In this document: positions 63,406-64,000 of the stretch, piece after piece
How the letters are laid out: every line of letters begins with the position of its first letter
How positions within the stretch are numbered: the first letter of the stretch is position 1
From: Streptomyces griseoviridis
GTDB lineage: Bacteria > Actinomycetota > Actinomycetes > Streptomycetales > Streptomycetaceae
Reading direction: 5' to 3'
DNA: 64,000 nt
NCBI RefSeq assembly: GCF_005222485.1
Contig: NZ_CP029078.1
Location: 558,001 to 622,000 of the forward strand
Position numbers and translations under genes: made by a program
Notes under the pieces: model-generated
What the model was told of the DNA's origin: nothing
The model's database searches: none
Seen by the model: only the letters and a program-made list of their open reading frames with translations

Positions 63406-64000
63406 TCAGCGCGTGACGCGGCGGCGGGTGCGCCGGTAGACGGCGGCGCCCGCGGCGATCAGCGCCAGGCTCGCCGCCGCGGCGGGCAGCGTCGCGTCGG
63501 CACCGGTGTGGGCGAGGGACGCGACCTGCCGTCCCTCGGTGTGCACCGGAGCCGCGGGGTGGGGCTGCGGGTTGGGCGGGATGTTGCGGTTCTCCGACGG
63601 ACGGGCCGGGGGCTTGGGCGCCGTGGGGTGCGTCGGCTTCGGGTCGGGACGGTGCGGCCGTCCGCCGGGGCCGTTGGTGGACTCGTTGCCGAAGGCCGGG
63701 TTGAGGAGACCGACCACGTTCACCGAGTTGCCGCTCACGTTCACCGGGAGGTGGACGGGGAGCTGGAGGCCGTTGCCTGAGATCACTCCGGGCGAGCCCA
63801 CGGCCGCGCCGTGCGCCTCGCTGCCGCCCTCGGTCGCCGAACCGGCCCGACCGCCCTCGCCCTTGCCGCCGCTCTTGCCACCGACGTTGGCGCAGGTGTT
63901 GCCCATGGCCGGGTTGAGGAGCCCCACCACGTTGACGGTGTCACCGCACACGTTGACCGGGACGTTGACCGGGAGTTGGAGGGTGTTGCCTGAGACGGCC
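63406..64000 (-). CDS. Long chaplin with sortase signal, 5' partial
   Basis: 198 codons are visible; the N-terminus lies beyond the window. Two chaplin domains: VCGDTVNVVGLLNPAMGNTC with both cysteines, and VSGNSVNVVGLLNPAFGNES without any. A Pro-rich wall-spanning linker (RPHRPDPKPTHPTAPKPPAR) is followed by LAHTG, matching the LAXTG sequence used by class E sortases, then a hydrophobic helix and RRTRRR tail. Long chaplins (ChpA-C) are sortase-anchored and help aerial hyphae and spores become hydrophobic. Confidence 0.9.
   Translation of the reverse strand, partial: AVSGNTLQLPVNVPVNVCGDTVNVVGLLNPAMGNTCANVGGKSGGKGEGGRAGSATEGGSEAHGAAVGSPGVISGNGLQLPVHLPVNVSGNSVNVVGLLNPAFGNESTNGPGGRPHRPDPKPTHPTAPKPPARPSENRNIPPNPQPHPAAPVHTEGRQVASLAHTGADATLPAAAASLALIAAGAAVYRRTRRRVTR

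Overview
This is very GC-rich actinobacterial DNA with an unmistakable Streptomyces gene set: a long chaplin with a sortase signal, a clpP3-clpP4-popR locus, a streptophobe-type membrane protein, several SigB/SigF-family sigma factors, a DinB/mycothiol-transferase-like protein, GTG starts and many secreted hydrolases. From memory, clpP3/clpP4, a SigB-like sigma gene and an RNase H also lie close together in one chromosome arm of S. coelicolor, and chaplin and lit light-response genes are arm-located there too, so an accessory chromosome-arm position is likely. No tRNA, rRNA, IS element, prophage, integrase or CRISPR array was seen. The window opens inside a serine hydrolase gene and closes inside a chaplin gene.

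Layout. 1-9.3 kb: serine hydrolase, a TerD-CAP-CAP fusion, an AIM24 protein, a threonine-dehydratase-like PLP enzyme, a membrane pseudokinase, a second serine hydrolase, an unknown conserved protein and a DUF2238 membrane protein. 9.4-18.9 kb: aldo/keto reductase, an MFS-TetR efflux operon with a paired operator, FAD monooxygenase, RNase HI, two VOC proteins, a zinc alcohol dehydrogenase, and a TetR/quinone-oxidoreductase divergent pair. 19.1-25.7 kb: the ClpP3/ClpP4/PopR proteolysis module, methyltransferase, SigB-like sigma factor, GHKL ATPase and streptophobe protein. 25.9-36.8 kb: two more aldo/keto reductases, LysR, a decayed carotenoid oxygenase, DinB protein, adenosine deaminase, secreted PI-PLC-like and GDSL hydrolases, and an aldehyde dehydrogenase. 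36.8-44.1 kb: a DGPF (YCII)-ECF sigma pair, an acyl-CoA-dehydrogenase-like protein, and a sulfonate-sulfur operon (ssuE, sfnB-like, ssuD) preceded by a cysteine-containing leader peptide and a divergent LysR gene. 44.1-50.3 kb: a membrane protein with a sigma-like N-terminus, and a MarR-MMPL-sigma-small-protein series. 50.4-58.0 kb: a probable light/photo-stress block with an SDR protein, photolyase, FAD oxidoreductase, LitR/CarH-type MerR regulator, two overlapping ECF sigma genes and an SPW-repeat membrane protein. 58.0-64.0 kb: a large secreted protein, small membrane protein, two GNATs, a deaminase and the chaplin.

How it works together. Gene expression is heavily wired through alternative sigma factors: five sigma genes (22.0, 36.8, 46.7, 56.0 and 56.8 kb) plus one sigma-like membrane protein, with no classical anti-sigma gene directly downstream of any of them. 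Regulator-target pairs with visible palindromes are frequent (TetR/MFS, TetR/oxidoreductase, MarR/MMPL, PopR/clpP3P4). Many convergent gene pairs are separated by strong hairpins or by minisatellite-like tandem repeats of unrelated sequence.

Functions are inferred from motifs read by eye; no database search was possible.
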